Positions 8,158 to 16,663 of a stretch of DNA of 37,685 nucleotides are shown here, piece by piece. The position numbers were made by a program, and so were the translations under genes. The DNA comes from Streptomyces hirsutus (GTDB lineage: Bacteria > Actinomycetota > Actinomycetes > Streptomycetales > Streptomycetaceae), in the NCBI RefSeq assembly GCF_001418415.1, contig NZ_LIQT01000041.1:1-37685 (forward strand). The letters are read 5' to 3'. Under the pieces are notes generated by a model. That model was given only the letters and a program-made list of their open reading frames with translations. It did not search any database and was not told the origin of the DNA. Each line of letters starts with the position of its first letter. Position 1 is the first letter of the stretch.

Positions 8158-8191
8158 CGGTCGGGTGCCGCCCAGCGGCGGCGCCCGACCG
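8158..8191 (+). terminator. Strong hairpin ending the DUF3105-DUF305 operon
   Basis: Arms of 15 bases (8158-8172 and 8177-8191) pair with one G-T wobble around a 4-base loop and are followed by CTTTC. It lies immediately downstream of the DUF305 stop codon. Confidence 0.8.
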
Positions 8192-8324
8192 CTTTCACAG
8201 CTCCGTGCAGGCAGCGCCCATGGGTGTGGGGGCACCGTCTGCGCCATGTCTACGTCCGTTACCGACCCTCAAAGCGTGGTGTCCCAGGGCTGACGGCCCA
8301 TGATCCCTGCGGCATCCCGCGTAC

Positions 8325-8683
8325 ATGAGGTATGCCCAGGGCGGCAGCCTGACCCGCGAACGCCGGGCCCTCCGCGAGAAGTCACGGACGGAGGCGGCCG
8401 AGCGACCGAACGGTTCCGGCACGGCGACGAGGACACGGTGGTCGCTCATGACCTGCGAGTCGAGACGCTGATCGTCCGCGGCCGCGCCGAGGGGGTCTTC
8501 CGCACGGACCTGCCGATCGCGTGGCCGGTCGATGTCCCGCACTCGGTCATGCACAGCGCCGCCGACGAGATCCGTGCCGGTCGTCTCACCGCCGACCGTG
8601 CCGCCGACCGCATCACCGCCACGGTGCTCGCCGCCTTCACCTCGCCAGGGAAGCCGGTGCCGGAACCCGGCACGGGAACGTGA
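8325..8683 (+). pseudogene. Chimeric remnant: IS630-like transposase front joined to TetR C-terminus
   Basis: From ATG 8325 the frame reads MRYAQGGSLTRERRALREK, the typical first residues of IS630/winged-helix Streptomyces transposases. After a frameshift near 8405 the neighbouring frame continues as ERFRHGDEDTVVAHDLRV, the next helix-turn-helix segment of such transposases. At about 8463 that frame runs directly into GRAEGVFRTDLPIAWPVDV and DEIRAGRLTADRAADRIT, which is the C-terminal ligand-binding end of a TetR-family regulator, stopping at 8683. Two unrelated truncated genes are thus fused at one junction. Neither piece can be functional as it stands. Confidence 0.6.
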
Positions 8684-8866
8684 CGCCGATCGGTCTTCGA
8701 AGAAGGGCACGGCGCATGACGGGCGGCAACATCCGGGGACGGCCACTTCTTCGAGGTGGGCCGGGCGACGGAACTGCTCCAGGGTGTTCTGGCACGCACC
8801 GACACCTGACCGGGGCGGTGCCGCGGTGACCACGCCGGCGGGCCGGGCGGCGACGGCGTGCGGGCC

Positions 8867-9832
8867 TCAGCCGGACGTGGTACCGGGCCCGGGGGTCCGC
8901 AGTTGCGGGTCCGTCACCCCGCCGGGGCATGCCATCCGCTCGATCTCCCAGCCGGCGCGCCTGGCCCCGGCCCGGTAGGCGCTTTCGTAGAAGGCAAGTA
9001 CGGCAGCGCGCGGGTCGGCCTCGGTACGGACCTCGTCGTACCGCAACACGGCCAGGTGGCTGTTGCCGCGGGCAAGCCAGCGTGCCGCCGCGGGCCGGAG
9101 CGGCTCCTCCGCCAGGTGCGCGGGCTCCGGAGCGGTGTAGGAGTAGAAAGCGGGCTCGGGGAAGGTGTCGTCTCCGAACCAGAAACCGAAACTGATCACT
9201 TCCCGGGAGTACGCCTCCCGGGTGACCGGGTCGATCTGTTGAGGCTGCTCGACATGACTCCCCGAGAACCGGCTGTGGGCGATGTCGAAGGTGTGCCAGA
9301 AGTGGTGCACCGGGCTGACCTTCCCCGAGTACCCTGCGGCGAATTCCTCCAGTACGGACGCCACCTGGCTGAGGACCCGCCAGTAGCGGTTGGCCTGCGC
9401 GGGATCGTAGATCGCGTGCTCGGTGTCCTCGGCGAACGGTCGGCCGGAGTCGGGCAGGTCGAAGGGCCTGGGCACGTCGAGCTGCACCCGGATGCCCAGC
9501 GCGGCCAGCGAGCCCATGACCGCGTCGTGGAAGGACGCCACGGACTGGCCGATGAGCGGGAGGGAGATCTCCCGCCCGTCCAGAGTCGAAACAAGCAGCC
9601 GATGCGCGACAAAGTCGAAGTCCACCGTGAAGATCGGATGGTCGTCGACCTGGCCCATCGGGCGAGTGGTGGTGCCACGCCCCGTGAGGTGGAACGGGAC
9701 GTTCCACCAGTGGTTGCGCCGGGTGCTGGCGGCGAGACGGACCTTCCCGACGATCTGCGCGAAGCGATGGAGAGTCTCTTTGGTGTCGCGCCACTCGGCG
9801 AGCGGGATCGGCGGGAACAGCTCCATTGTCAT
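8867..9832 (-). CDS. DUF5996 family protein
   Basis: The protein has 321 residues and starts at ATG 9832 behind GGGAGGGAAAGG. It carries the DUF5996 hallmarks: an N-terminal WRDTKETLHRFAQIVGK, then NHWWNVPFHLTGRGTTTRP, then the beta-rich FTVDFDFVAHRLLVST. A central HHFWHTFDIAHSRFSG and a C-terminal PAFYSYTAPEP follow. There is no signal peptide or membrane segment, so it is cytoplasmic. The family is common in actinobacteria and its function is unknown. The gene stands alone. Confidence 0.85.
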   Translation of the reverse strand: MTMELFPPIPLAEWRDTKETLHRFAQIVGKVRLAASTRRNHWWNVPFHLTGRGTTTRPMGQVDDHPIFTVDFDFVAHRLLVSTLDGREISLPLIGQSVASFHDAVMGSLAALGIRVQLDVPRPFDLPDSGRPFAEDTEHAIYDPAQANRYWRVLSQVASVLEEFAAGYSGKVSPVHHFWHTFDIAHSRFSGSHVEQPQQIDPVTREAYSREVISFGFWFGDDTFPEPAFYSYTAPEPAHLAEEPLRPAAARWLARGNSHLAVLRYDEVRTEADPRAAVLAFYESAYRAGARRAGWEIERMACPGGVTDPQLRTPGPGTTSG

Positions 9833-10291
9833 CCTTTCCCTCCCGCCCAACGCTCCTGATGGCCGGACGAGGCTGGATGACCATGATGACCACGCCCGGC
9901 AGGTGCGGCACCTCGTCGAACCCGGAAGGCCTATCGGCGTGCGCTGCGCGAACATGAGCATCGGACAACCGCCCCTCGGACAACCAGCATCCTGAAGCCC
10001 GACCAGCGACTGCCGGCTCCGGTGGCCCATCTACCGGCGGACGGCACGCCCGCGCCGGAGGCGTCGGGAAACGACACCCCCAAGGCCTCGCCGACAAGAC
10101 CCGGCCGGCCGTGCGCCACGTCGCCGCCGCGCTCCCGGTCGACGATCCCCGAACCCTGAAGCCGCCGACGCACCCGCGGAGGGGCCGCGCCGATCACCAC
10201 CGGGCCCCAGCCGAAGGACACAGAACATCCGGATGACGATCGGCAGCCCGCTCTCGAGCCACTACCGGCAGGCTTGCCGGCCGGGCCGCTT
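9833..10291. other. Gap between DUF5996 and the WhiB-like gene
   Basis: About 460 bp with only low-complexity frames. The left end holds the promoter and ribosome site of the minus-strand DUF5996 gene. I see no convincing terminator for the WhiB-like gene, which also runs leftward. Confidence 0.35.
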
Positions 10292-10561
10292 CTACGACCC
10301 AAGCCGCGCTCGACGAATCGCTCTGCGCTGTGCGGCCGTGGTGGCACCCCAGATCCCGTCGTCCTCACCATGGTCAATGGCCCATGACCGGCAGACAAGA
10401 AGAACGGAGCAGCGACGGCATATCGTCCGGGCGAGGAAAGCCTCGTCTCCGGGCGACGCGGAGTCGGACAGGGGGAAGAAGATCTCAGGATCCTCGCCCA
10501 CACACGAAGCCTGATCGCGCCAGTTCGGCGCCTTGTGATCTTCAGGGAACGAGCCAGACAC
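10292..10561 (-). CDS. WhiB-like iron-sulfur regulator
   Basis: The protein has 89 residues and starts at GTG 10561 with GAGG seven bases upstream. Four cysteines at 20, 48, 51 and 57 have the spacing C-X27-C-X2-C-X5-C of the [4Fe-4S] cluster ligands in WhiB-like proteins. The G(I/V)WG turn (DGIWGATTAAQRR) is followed by a basic C-terminus (RRAIRRARLGS), the usual DNA/sigma-contact region. These proteins bind the primary sigma factor and sense redox or NO. The paralog class cannot be fixed by eye. It is monocistronic. Confidence 0.93.
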   Translation of the reverse strand: MSGSFPEDHKAPNWRDQASCVGEDPEIFFPLSDSASPGDEAFLARTICRRCSVLLVCRSWAIDHGEDDGIWGATTAAQRRAIRRARLGS

Positions 10562-10682
10562 GGCACACCTCTACACAGCGTTCAACGGCACCTTGGCACT
10601 TTGCAGCACCAAAGACCCGGCAGAGGTTGCAGAACAGCCTACAACTCGCCGCAGGCCTTCTCCAGCCTTCACTCCCGGAGAA

Positions 10683-10709
10683 GCACCACCCCCCCCTGAA
10701 AGGTGGTGC
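10683..10709. terminator. Candidate hairpin in the WhiB/YcnI gap
   Basis: GCACCACC at 10683-10690 pairs perfectly with GGTGGTGC at 10702-10709 across an 11-base loop. It lies about 400 bp downstream of the minus-strand YcnI-like gene, so its role as that gene's terminator is uncertain. Confidence 0.35.
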
Positions 10710-10739
10710 AGAAAACCGCGATCACGCAGGTCGGAGCGG

Positions 10740-10920
10740 TGTGTGAGCATGTGCGCCCATGCGGCGAGAACAAGGGTGCCCACGCGAGCGACGGCCCGGC
10801 GGCGTGGGCGAGGCCGTCGCCCCGCCACCGGCAGCCGCGGAGCATCTTTGCAGTTCGCCAGCCGGCCGATGCCGCGCTCCAGGCGGGCGCGGACCATGCG
10901 GCGCCGCGCGCTCTCCTCCT
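10740..10920 (-). pseudogene. C-terminal remnant of a DDE transposase
   Basis: One minus-strand frame reads RRMVRARLERGIGRLANCKD. The adjacent frame continues KMLRGCRWRGDGLAHAAG. Together they resemble the end of IS5-group DDE transposases (VRVEHGIGRLKNWKILRDCR followed by a GDG..HA block). The pieces are out of frame with each other and have no upstream catalytic domain, so this is a scar of an old insertion. Confidence 0.45.
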
Positions 10921-11107
10921 CCTCACCCTTCAGCAGCGGCGGTCCGGAGCGCTTGCGTCGCGCCGGATGATGCGTGGCGCTTGTGTCCTGGTCCCGGTAC
11001 GGCGGGCGGCGCTGCTCCTTGCGGGCGCCGGTGAATCACGTCGGGACCGGCCTGCGCGGCGGCGCACGGGTCGCCGCGCAGGGGTGCTTCCGTCCTGGGC
11101 GAAAGAC

Positions 11108-11854
11108 TCAGGCAGAGCCACTACGACGGCTCTTGAACCACCATGCCCCGCCTCCGAGCAGGAGGGCAGCAGCCCCGATACCGAGGGGCACGGCGGCAGG
11201 CATGCCGTCGTCGTCTTCCGCGCTGTCCACCGTGGGCTGCGTCGGCGGCGCAGTCGGGTGGGTCGTCGGCTCGCCGGAGACGGTGTCGGACGAAGGCACG
11301 GCCGTCGTGGGCTCCTCCGTGGGGCTGGGACTCACCGGCTTCGCGCCGGGAGCGGCGGGTTTCAGTTCCAGGCGGGGTGCGGGGTGTCCGTGACCGTGGC
11401 CGTCCTCGCTGGTGTCGTCCTGTTCGATCCAGCGGTCCACGTGGTCGTCGCTGTAGGTCTGCAGGGTCTTGAAGACCAGCGATCTGGCATCGGGCAACTG
11501 GCGGACGGTGACGACGTGATCGGCATCCTCCCCCACGGCGAGCTTCGGTCCCGAGACGGTGTAACCCCGGCTGGTGGGAGCGAGCTTCCAGCCGTCCGGG
11601 CCTTCCTTGTAGGTGATGTCGCCGGGTTCGATGCCCTTGGGCAGGATCACCTCCAGCTTGGTGATGCCGGCGGAGTTCGACTCCGAGGCGGCGGAGAAGG
11701 TCAACGTGACGTTCTGGTCAAGGGCTCGGGCGCCCTCCGCTTCGACCTCCGCGTGGGCCGCGGCCGGTCCCGCGGTGGCGACGGCCACCACGAACGCGGC
11801 CGCTGTGAGGGTGCCGCAACGGCGCAGGCTGCGTACCAAAGTCGTGCGGTGCAC
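11108..11854 (-). CDS. YcnI-like DUF1775 copper-associated protein
   Basis: The protein has 248 residues from GTG 11854. I chose this start over ATG 11872 because AAGGGAG sits six bases upstream of the GTG, inside the longer frame. The signal peptide (SLRRCGTLTAAAFVVAVATA) ends in GPAAA, so the mature chain starts HAEVEAEGARAL. In YcnI proteins that first His is a copper ligand together with a nearby Glu. The DUF1775 beta domain follows (VTLTFSAASESNSAGITKLE). A Pro/Thr/Ser linker leads to a C-terminal membrane helix (GIGAAALLLGGGAWWF) and basic anchor (KSRRS), the standard layout. It is probably an extracytoplasmic copper-binding protein. The CopA/CopZ remnant just upstream supports a former copper locus. 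Confidence 0.88.
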   Translation of the reverse strand: MHRTTLVRSLRRCGTLTAAAFVVAVATAGPAAAHAEVEAEGARALDQNVTLTFSAASESNSAGITKLEVILPKGIEPGDITYKEGPDGWKLAPTSRGYTVSGPKLAVGEDADHVVTVRQLPDARSLVFKTLQTYSDDHVDRWIEQDDTSEDGHGHGHPAPRLELKPAAPGAKPVSPSPTEEPTTAVPSSDTVSGEPTTHPTAPPTQPTVDSAEDDDGMPAAVPLGIGAAALLLGGGAWWFKSRRSGSA

Positions 11855-11964
11855 TGAGAACTCCCTTGTCATGTTGGTGTGGGGGCTGCATTCAAGCGCA
11901 GGGCAGGCCCTGCGACCAGGGCGGGGCAACTCGGCCGAGGGCGATCGGCCGGCCGCGCGCCGAC

Positions 11965-12345
11965 TCAGGCCACGGCGCCCCGCATAGCTTCGCTCACCTC
12001 GTAGCCGGCCTCGGTGATCGCCGCCCGTACGGCGTCGTCGTCGAGTGGCTCCCCGAGCTCGGTCGCCCGAGCCGCCAGGACGCACGAAGCACAGCAACTG
12101 CCCGTTGCGGGACCGCCAGGCAGGCGCCATCGACAGCACGAGCACCGGCACCGCCGGCAGGGCAGTGAGCAGCAGTCGGCCTTCTCCGCCGCGGCCACGA
12201 GCTCCTCGGGTCCTACGCGCGCCGGGTGGCTCACCCGGGCCCGGCCCGTGGCCGGATCGACGGCCGCGGAGACCCCGTCCGGCTTGGCGGGTTTCTCCTC
12301 GACCCGCCGCACAGCGCGGGCGGCGGCACCGGTTTCCGCAGCACC
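11965..12345 (-). pseudogene. Chimeric remnant: CopA N-terminus joined to CopZ C-terminus
   Basis: The minus-strand frame from about 12345 reads VRRVEEKPAKPDGVSAAVDP and RARVSHPARVGPEELVAAAE, the N-terminal heavy-metal-binding domain of a copper P-type ATPase. The metal-binding CAAC motif is replaced by a cysteine-free stretch. One base out of frame the ATPase continues with TALPAVPVLVLSMAPAW. The original frame then ends in LDDDAVRAAITEAGYEV, which is the last strand and helix of a CopZ-type copper chaperone. It is a deletion fusion between two neighbouring copper genes and is non-functional. Confidence 0.6.
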
Positions 12346-13000
12346 GCGCCCCTCCGTCGGAGGAGAATTGTCGGGAATCGCCCATACCGGTTCTCCAGAT
12401 CGCCTCGTACGGCGCAGGTCAGGTCCAGCCGTACCGGTTCAGGAGTCGGAGCCGCCGGGGCGCGAGTTCCGGACCACTCATATGACCTGCGTCACTCCGG
12501 CGGATCCGCTGGTACAGGTCGGCCGACGAATGCGCGCAACAACGCTCCGGAGAGGCATACGCATGCGCGCCTCCTCAGCAGGCGTCGGATGAAGGGAACG
12601 TCCGGTTCCTGACCGCCCCGCACGACCGAAGCAACAGATGCGGCAGCAGAAGCACGGAACGCACAGCACCCCTCCCGGGGAGGGGCGGGAAGCGCGAGTG
12701 CGGCGCTTGCCGCCCTCCGCGCGCTTCGAGTACGCCGGACGCGTGTCCCACCGCACCATCCGACCGGGGAGATCCGTCCCGATGGTTCGTCGAGGAGGCG
12801 ACCGCGTGAGTCTCCTGGCTCTCGGGCCGAGGCCCGTCCCGGCCTTCCCATCCGCCTTCGGGCAGTGGCTGTCGGGACCGGCTCGCCGATCACCGTGGCG
12901 GAAGCGCGCCGGATTCACACCGACTTCCTCGTTCCGCCGTCACCTTGTCGCAGGCCGTCATCCCCTTCCCGTGGTGGTCCTGCCTGCCCGGATCAAGCCG
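12346..13000. other. Gap without recognised genes
   Basis: About 650 bp. Frames on both strands give Arg/Pro/Ser-rich translations with no family resemblance. A perfect GC palindrome lies at 12668-12684 (CCCCTCCC, central G, GGGAGGGG), too compact for a stable hairpin loop. Its role is unknown. Confidence 0.35.
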
Positions 13001-13984
13001 TCATTCCGTCTCACGGGCGTGCGGGACCGTCGCGGGCGGCTCGGCCGGACGGTCCCGTCCGCCGTCGCGGCCGGACGCCGCCACGACGACAAGCCCGACG
13101 ACGACGGCCCCGACGGCGATCCGTCCTGCCGCCCGCGCCGACCAGACCGGCCATGCCACACCCGCACGTCCTCCTGGCGCGTCCAACCGTTCGGCCCGCC
13201 GGGCGGGCCGCAGCAGACGCAGCAACAGCAGGACCGCGACCGGCAGTTGCAGCAGCCACAGGAGGGTACGCGGCCATTCCCCGTACCAGACGTTGGTCCC
13301 GTACAGCAGCGTGTGCCACACGCTCAGCACGTAGACGACGATCACGAACCGGTGCAGCCGTCGCCAGGTGTTCGCTCCGATGCGGTGCCGGACGTAGAAC
13401 AGCAGCCCCAGGGGAACCGCCAGGTACAGGGCACCCTGCCCGAGCGGGATGGCGATCCGGCCGGTTCCGGAGTCGTACCAGCCGGGTACGAAGGTGTCCG
13501 CGAAGCCCGCCCACAGCCGCTCGGCCCACGTCAGATTCGTTTCGTAGCGGACGAGTTCCGCCGCGAACATCAGCGCGTGCGCGAACATCAGCGCCATCGT
13601 GGTCAGGCTCGTGGTGCGGTGCCAGCGCTCCAGCACCTGTCGGGAGACCGGCAGCCGGGCGGGTCGTGGCCCCGACAACAGCAGCCCGAGCATGACCGTG
13701 CCCCAGGCCCACAGCAGTCCCGACCACCCGAACGCCTGGCTGAGCAAGTACATCCAGTAGGCGCCGGGATCGTCCATGAACGGCATGACCGCGACAGTGG
13801 CCGAATCACCCGAGTCCATGCGCACGTACAGGAAAGCGAACACGGCCCCCGTGAGCACCACCGCCGCACTCGCGTCGGGCAGGGCGGATCGCAGGTCACC
13901 ACGCAAAGCGATCCTGTCCGCGGAAGGCCGTTGCCGTCGCGGCGCCGCTGTCCCGCCTTCGTCCGGCCTCGCCTCTGACACCAT
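13001..13984 (-). CDS. Ferric-reductase-like transmembrane protein
   Basis: The protein has 327 residues and starts at ATG 13984, six bases after GGGAGGA. After a cytoplasmic N-terminus of about 35 residues there are seven or more hydrophobic helices. Paired histidines for two transmembrane hemes are visible in WHRTTSLTTMALMFAHALMF and RRLHRFVIVVYVLSVWHTLL. This is the ferric reductase-like transmembrane domain (FRD/YedZ-like fold) without a C-terminal FAD/NAD-binding module, so it must receive electrons from a partner or act as a heme membrane protein. It ends with a helix and a basic tail. It is divergent from the riboswitch-controlled importer. Confidence 0.85.
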   Translation of the reverse strand: MVSEARPDEGGTAAPRRQRPSADRIALRGDLRSALPDASAAVVLTGAVFAFLYVRMDSGDSATVAVMPFMDDPGAYWMYLLSQAFGWSGLLWAWGTVMLGLLLSGPRPARLPVSRQVLERWHRTTSLTTMALMFAHALMFAAELVRYETNLTWAERLWAGFADTFVPGWYDSGTGRIAIPLGQGALYLAVPLGLLFYVRHRIGANTWRRLHRFVIVVYVLSVWHTLLYGTNVWYGEWPRTLLWLLQLPVAVLLLLRLLRPARRAERLDAPGGRAGVAWPVWSARAAGRIAVGAVVVGLVVVAASGRDGGRDRPAEPPATVPHARETE

Positions 13985-14095
13985 CAAGGTCCTCCCGGGC
14001 ACCGGTCGCCGCAGGGGCGGTGCGCATGTGTCGTGAGTCAACAAGTCTGGTTGAAGGGAGGAGCGAGTACCGAGGCGTGATCCGGCCAGAGCGGC

Positions 14096-14216
14096 CGCCA
14101 CGACCGCCGGACTGTCCACAGGCGCCGGGTACCTGGCCGCGACGTACGAAATCCGCCGCCGTCCCGACGACGAGAACGCCGAACGGCTCGTGCTGCGGGC
14201 GGCCCGCGAGAGCTGA
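14096..14216 (+). other. Possible 3' tail of a lost gene
   Basis: One plus-strand frame ends in GAGYLAATYEIRRRPDDE and then NAERLVLRAARES before a stop at 14214. The composition is gene-like and a strong hairpin follows directly, as would be expected for the end of a real gene. No upstream part is present and I do not recognise the family. Confidence 0.25.
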
Positions 14217-14225
14217 CGGTATGCG

Positions 14226-14251
14226 GGGAGTGCGGACAGGTCCGCACTCCC
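14226..14251 (+). terminator. Perfect 11-bp hairpin upstream of the cobalamin riboswitch
   Basis: GGGAGTGCGGA (14226-14236) pairs perfectly with TCCGCACTCCC (14241-14251) around the loop CAGG, followed by TTTCG. It insulates the riboswitch from upstream transcription. Confidence 0.75.
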
Positions 14252-14283
14252 TTTCGCCTCCAACTCGGCGGCACGTAGGATTA

Positions 14284-14436
14284 CCTGGTCATCGCCGCGA
14301 CGGGAGACAGGAAGCCGGTGTGAATCCGGCACGGTCCCGCCACTGTGACCGGGGAGTACACCCCCTCGACATGCCACTGCGCGAGCCGCGCGGGAAGGCA
14401 GGGGGGAGCGTCGATCCGGGAGTCAGGACACTGGTC
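14284..14436 (+). promoter_or_regulatory. Cobalamin riboswitch
   Basis: The leader shows the conserved core GCCGGTGTGAATCCGGCACG, then CGGTCCCGCCACTGTGA with the invariant GCCACTG, and later GGGAAGGCAGG and GAGTCAGGACACTGG, the B12-box-like 3' end. It lies about 50-200 bases ahead of the importer operon. Adenosylcobalamin binding would normally switch off translation or transcription of the downstream genes. The exact ends are approximate. Confidence 0.92.
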
Positions 14437-14483
14437 CGTCGCGGGCCCGTTCCGAGGAGCGCGGACTCCCCAGGAGGCTCTAC

Positions 14484-15551
14484 GTGTACGACGGCACGCC
14501 CCGTCCCCTTTTGTTCTCCCCTGCTTCGTTCTGCCCTGCTTCGTTCCCCCCGGCCCGCAGGCGCCGCTCTCTGCGCGCCGCGGCCGTTGCCCTGTCGGCA
14601 GCCCTGCTGGCCGCCGGCTGCGGTTCGTCCGACGGCGGCGTCCAGGACCCGAGGAGCACAGCGTCCTCGGCCGAGGGCTTCCCCGTCACCATCGACAACT
14701 GCGGCGTCAGGACCACCTACGACAAGCCGCCCTCCCGGGTGGTCACCATCCACCAGCACCCGGCGGAACTCATGCTCACCCTCGGGCTGAAGGACCGCAT
14801 GGTCGGCACGGCCTTCCCCGACTCCGCCGTCCTGCCCAAGCTGAAGAAGGACTACGAGGCGATCCTCGAGCTGGCGGAGAGGGAACCGTCGTTCGAGAAG
14901 GTCCTGGACGCTGAACCCGACCTCGTCTACGGCGGCTACGGCAGCGCGTTCGCCGAGAACGAGGGTCGTTCCCGCAAGGCGTTCGCCGACGCCGGCATCG
15001 ACACTCATCTCAACCGCGAGTACTGCGGCAAGAAACGGGTGACGATGCGGGACACCTACGACGAGATCCGTACCATCGGCCGGCTCTTCGGCGTCCCCGA
15101 CCGGGCCGACAAGCTGGTCACCGACCTCGAGGGCCGCGTCGAGGAGGCCGCCACCACCGTCGAGGGCGAGCCAGAGGTGCCCGTCTTCGTGTACGACAGC
15201 GGCGACAAGACCGCCTTCACCGCGGGCGGCAAGAGCCTGGGCACCGAACTGATCAGGCTGGCCGGCGGCGAGAACGTCTTCGCCGACCTCGACGACGTCT
15301 TCGGCGACGTCTCCTGGGAGCAGGTCGTCGCGCGCAAGCCCGAGGTCATCGCCATCTATGACTACGCCGGCGCCGGGAGCGTCGAGCAGAAGAAGAAGTT
15401 CCTGCTCTCCCAGCCCGCCCTCGCCGATGTCCCCGCCGTCCGGAACAAGCGGTTCGTCGTCCTGCCGCTGACCGCTACCCTGGTCGGCATCCGGTCGGCG
15501 TACGCGGTCGACGACCTGGCCCGCGGACTGCACCCCGAGAACTTCCGGTGA
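14484..15551 (+). CDS. Cobalamin/metal-chelate ABC importer, substrate-binding lipoprotein
   Basis: The protein has 355 residues from GTG 14484, six bases after CAGGAGG. The lipobox LLAAGC near residue 50 makes it a membrane-anchored lipoprotein. The class III (BtuF/FhuD-like) fold shows in FPVTIDNCGVRTTYDKPPSR, VVTIHQHPAELMLTLGLKD, DRMVGTAF, AEPDLVYGGYG and the C-terminal VVLPLTATLVGIRSAYAVDD. The B12 riboswitch upstream argues for cobalamin or cobinamide. Some relatives with this N-terminal motif are annotated as proposed F420-0 carriers, and iron-siderophore uptake is the general family default, so the substrate is inferred from regulation. It is the first gene of a three-gene overlapping operon. 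Confidence 0.88.
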   Translation: MYDGTPRPLLFSPASFCPASFPPARRRRSLRAAAVALSAALLAAGCGSSDGGVQDPRSTASSAEGFPVTIDNCGVRTTYDKPPSRVVTIHQHPAELMLTLGLKDRMVGTAFPDSAVLPKLKKDYEAILELAEREPSFEKVLDAEPDLVYGGYGSAFAENEGRSRKAFADAGIDTHLNREYCGKKRVTMRDTYDEIRTIGRLFGVPDRADKLVTDLEGRVEEAATTVEGEPEVPVFVYDSGDKTAFTAGGKSLGTELIRLAGGENVFADLDDVFGDVSWEQVVARKPEVIAIYDYAGAGSVEQKKKFLLSQPALADVPAVRNKRFVVLPLTATLVGIRSAYAVDDLARGLHPENFR

Positions 15552-16663
15552 CCCACACCGCCGCCGGCACCTCCGCCGAGCGGGCGGTGCCACGGCAGAA
15601 GCCCCCCAGGCCGGGGGCGGGCCGTACGACGTTGGCCGTCACGCTGCTCGTGCTCACCGCCCTGCTCGTCGTCTCCGCCACGGCGGGCCTGGCGATCGGC
15701 TCCGTTCAGGTCCCGCCCGGTCAGGTGTGGGGCATCGTGACGCACGCGCTGGGCGCCGACTGGCAGGAGCCCGACTGGTCGCGGGCGCGGGAGACCATCG
15801 TGGTGGACGTGCGGGCGCCGCGCGTGCTGCTCGGTGCGGTGGCCGGTGCGGGACTGGCGGTGGTGGGCACCGCCCTGCAGGCCCTGGTGCGCAATCCGCT
15901 CGCCGAGCCGTACCTGCTGGGCGTCTCCTCGGGCGCGTCCCTCGGTGCGGTCTCGGTGATCGTGTTCGGGGTCACCGTGTTCGGGCCGGTGTCCCTGTCC
16001 GTGGCCGCCTTCGTGGGCGCCCTGGGCGCGTTGCTGCTCGTCTACGCCACCGCCCGCACCGGCGGACGCATCACCTCGGCGCGGCTCGTGCTGTCCGGCG
16101 TGGCGATCGCGGCGGTGCTCACCGCGGTGCTCGATCTGCTGCTGCTCACCACCGACAGCGGCAACGAGGCCCGTGCGGTGCTCGCCTGGACCCTCGGCGG
16201 ACTCGGCGGGGTCAACTGGGGCACGCTGTGGCTGCCGAGCGCGGCCCTGCTGCTCGGCATCGGCGTCCTCATGGCGCAGGCACGCAACCTGAACCTGCTC
16301 CTGGCCGGCGAGGAGGCGGCCACCACGATGGGGCTGGATGTGGCCCGGTTCCGTGCCCGCTTGTTCGTCCTGCTCTCCCTGGTGACCGGCGTACTCGTCG
16401 CGGCGACCGGACCGATCGGCTTCGTCGGCCTGATGATGCCCCACATCGTGCGCCTGTTCGTCGGCGGCGACCACCGCCGGGTCCTGCCCACGGCGGCACT
16501 GGGCGGGGCGGTCTTCCTCGTCTGGGCCGACATCGCCGCGCGGACGATCGCCGCTCCGATGGAGATCCCTGTCGGCGTCCTCACGGCCCTGTGCGGCGGG
16601 CCGTTCTTCCTGTGGCTGCTGCGCCGGGACGCCCGCCGAAGTACCGACCGAGGAGCGGCATGA
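15548..16663 (+). CDS. FecCD/BtuC-family ABC importer permease
   Basis: The protein has 371 residues from GTG 15548, overlapping the stop of the binding protein by four bases. It has about ten hydrophobic helices and the family signatures: DVRAPRVLLGAVAGAGLAVV, then ALQALVRNPLAEPYLLGVSS, and the cytoplasmic coupling region ATTMGLDVARFR, followed by GPIGFVGLMMPHIVRL. It forms the membrane channel as a homodimer with the ATPase encoded next, importing the ligand delivered by the lipoprotein. Confidence 0.93.
   Translation: MTHTAAGTSAERAVPRQKPPRPGAGRTTLAVTLLVLTALLVVSATAGLAIGSVQVPPGQVWGIVTHALGADWQEPDWSRARETIVVDVRAPRVLLGAVAGAGLAVVGTALQALVRNPLAEPYLLGVSSGASLGAVSVIVFGVTVFGPVSLSVAAFVGALGALLLVYATARTGGRITSARLVLSGVAIAAVLTAVLDLLLLTTDSGNEARAVLAWTLGGLGGVNWGTLWLPSAALLLGIGVLMAQARNLNLLLAGEEAATTMGLDVARFRARLFVLLSLVTGVLVAATGPIGFVGLMMPHIVRLFVGGDHRRVLPTAALGGAVFLVWADIAARTIAAPMEIPVGVLTALCGGPFFLWLLRRDARRSTDRGAA

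Noticed and set aside
10703-11857. Plus-strand open frame of about 384 codons
   Set aside because: Antisense to the YcnI-like gene and the transposase remnant; no family signal and no ribosome site.
12638-13978. Plus-strand open frame of about 446 codons
   Set aside because: Antisense to the ferric-reductase-like gene, Gln/Arg/Pro-rich throughout and lacking domain features.
14289-15593. Minus-strand open frame over the riboswitch and binding-protein gene
   Set aside because: It would read through a structured riboswitch and opposes a gene with a lipobox and conserved fold.
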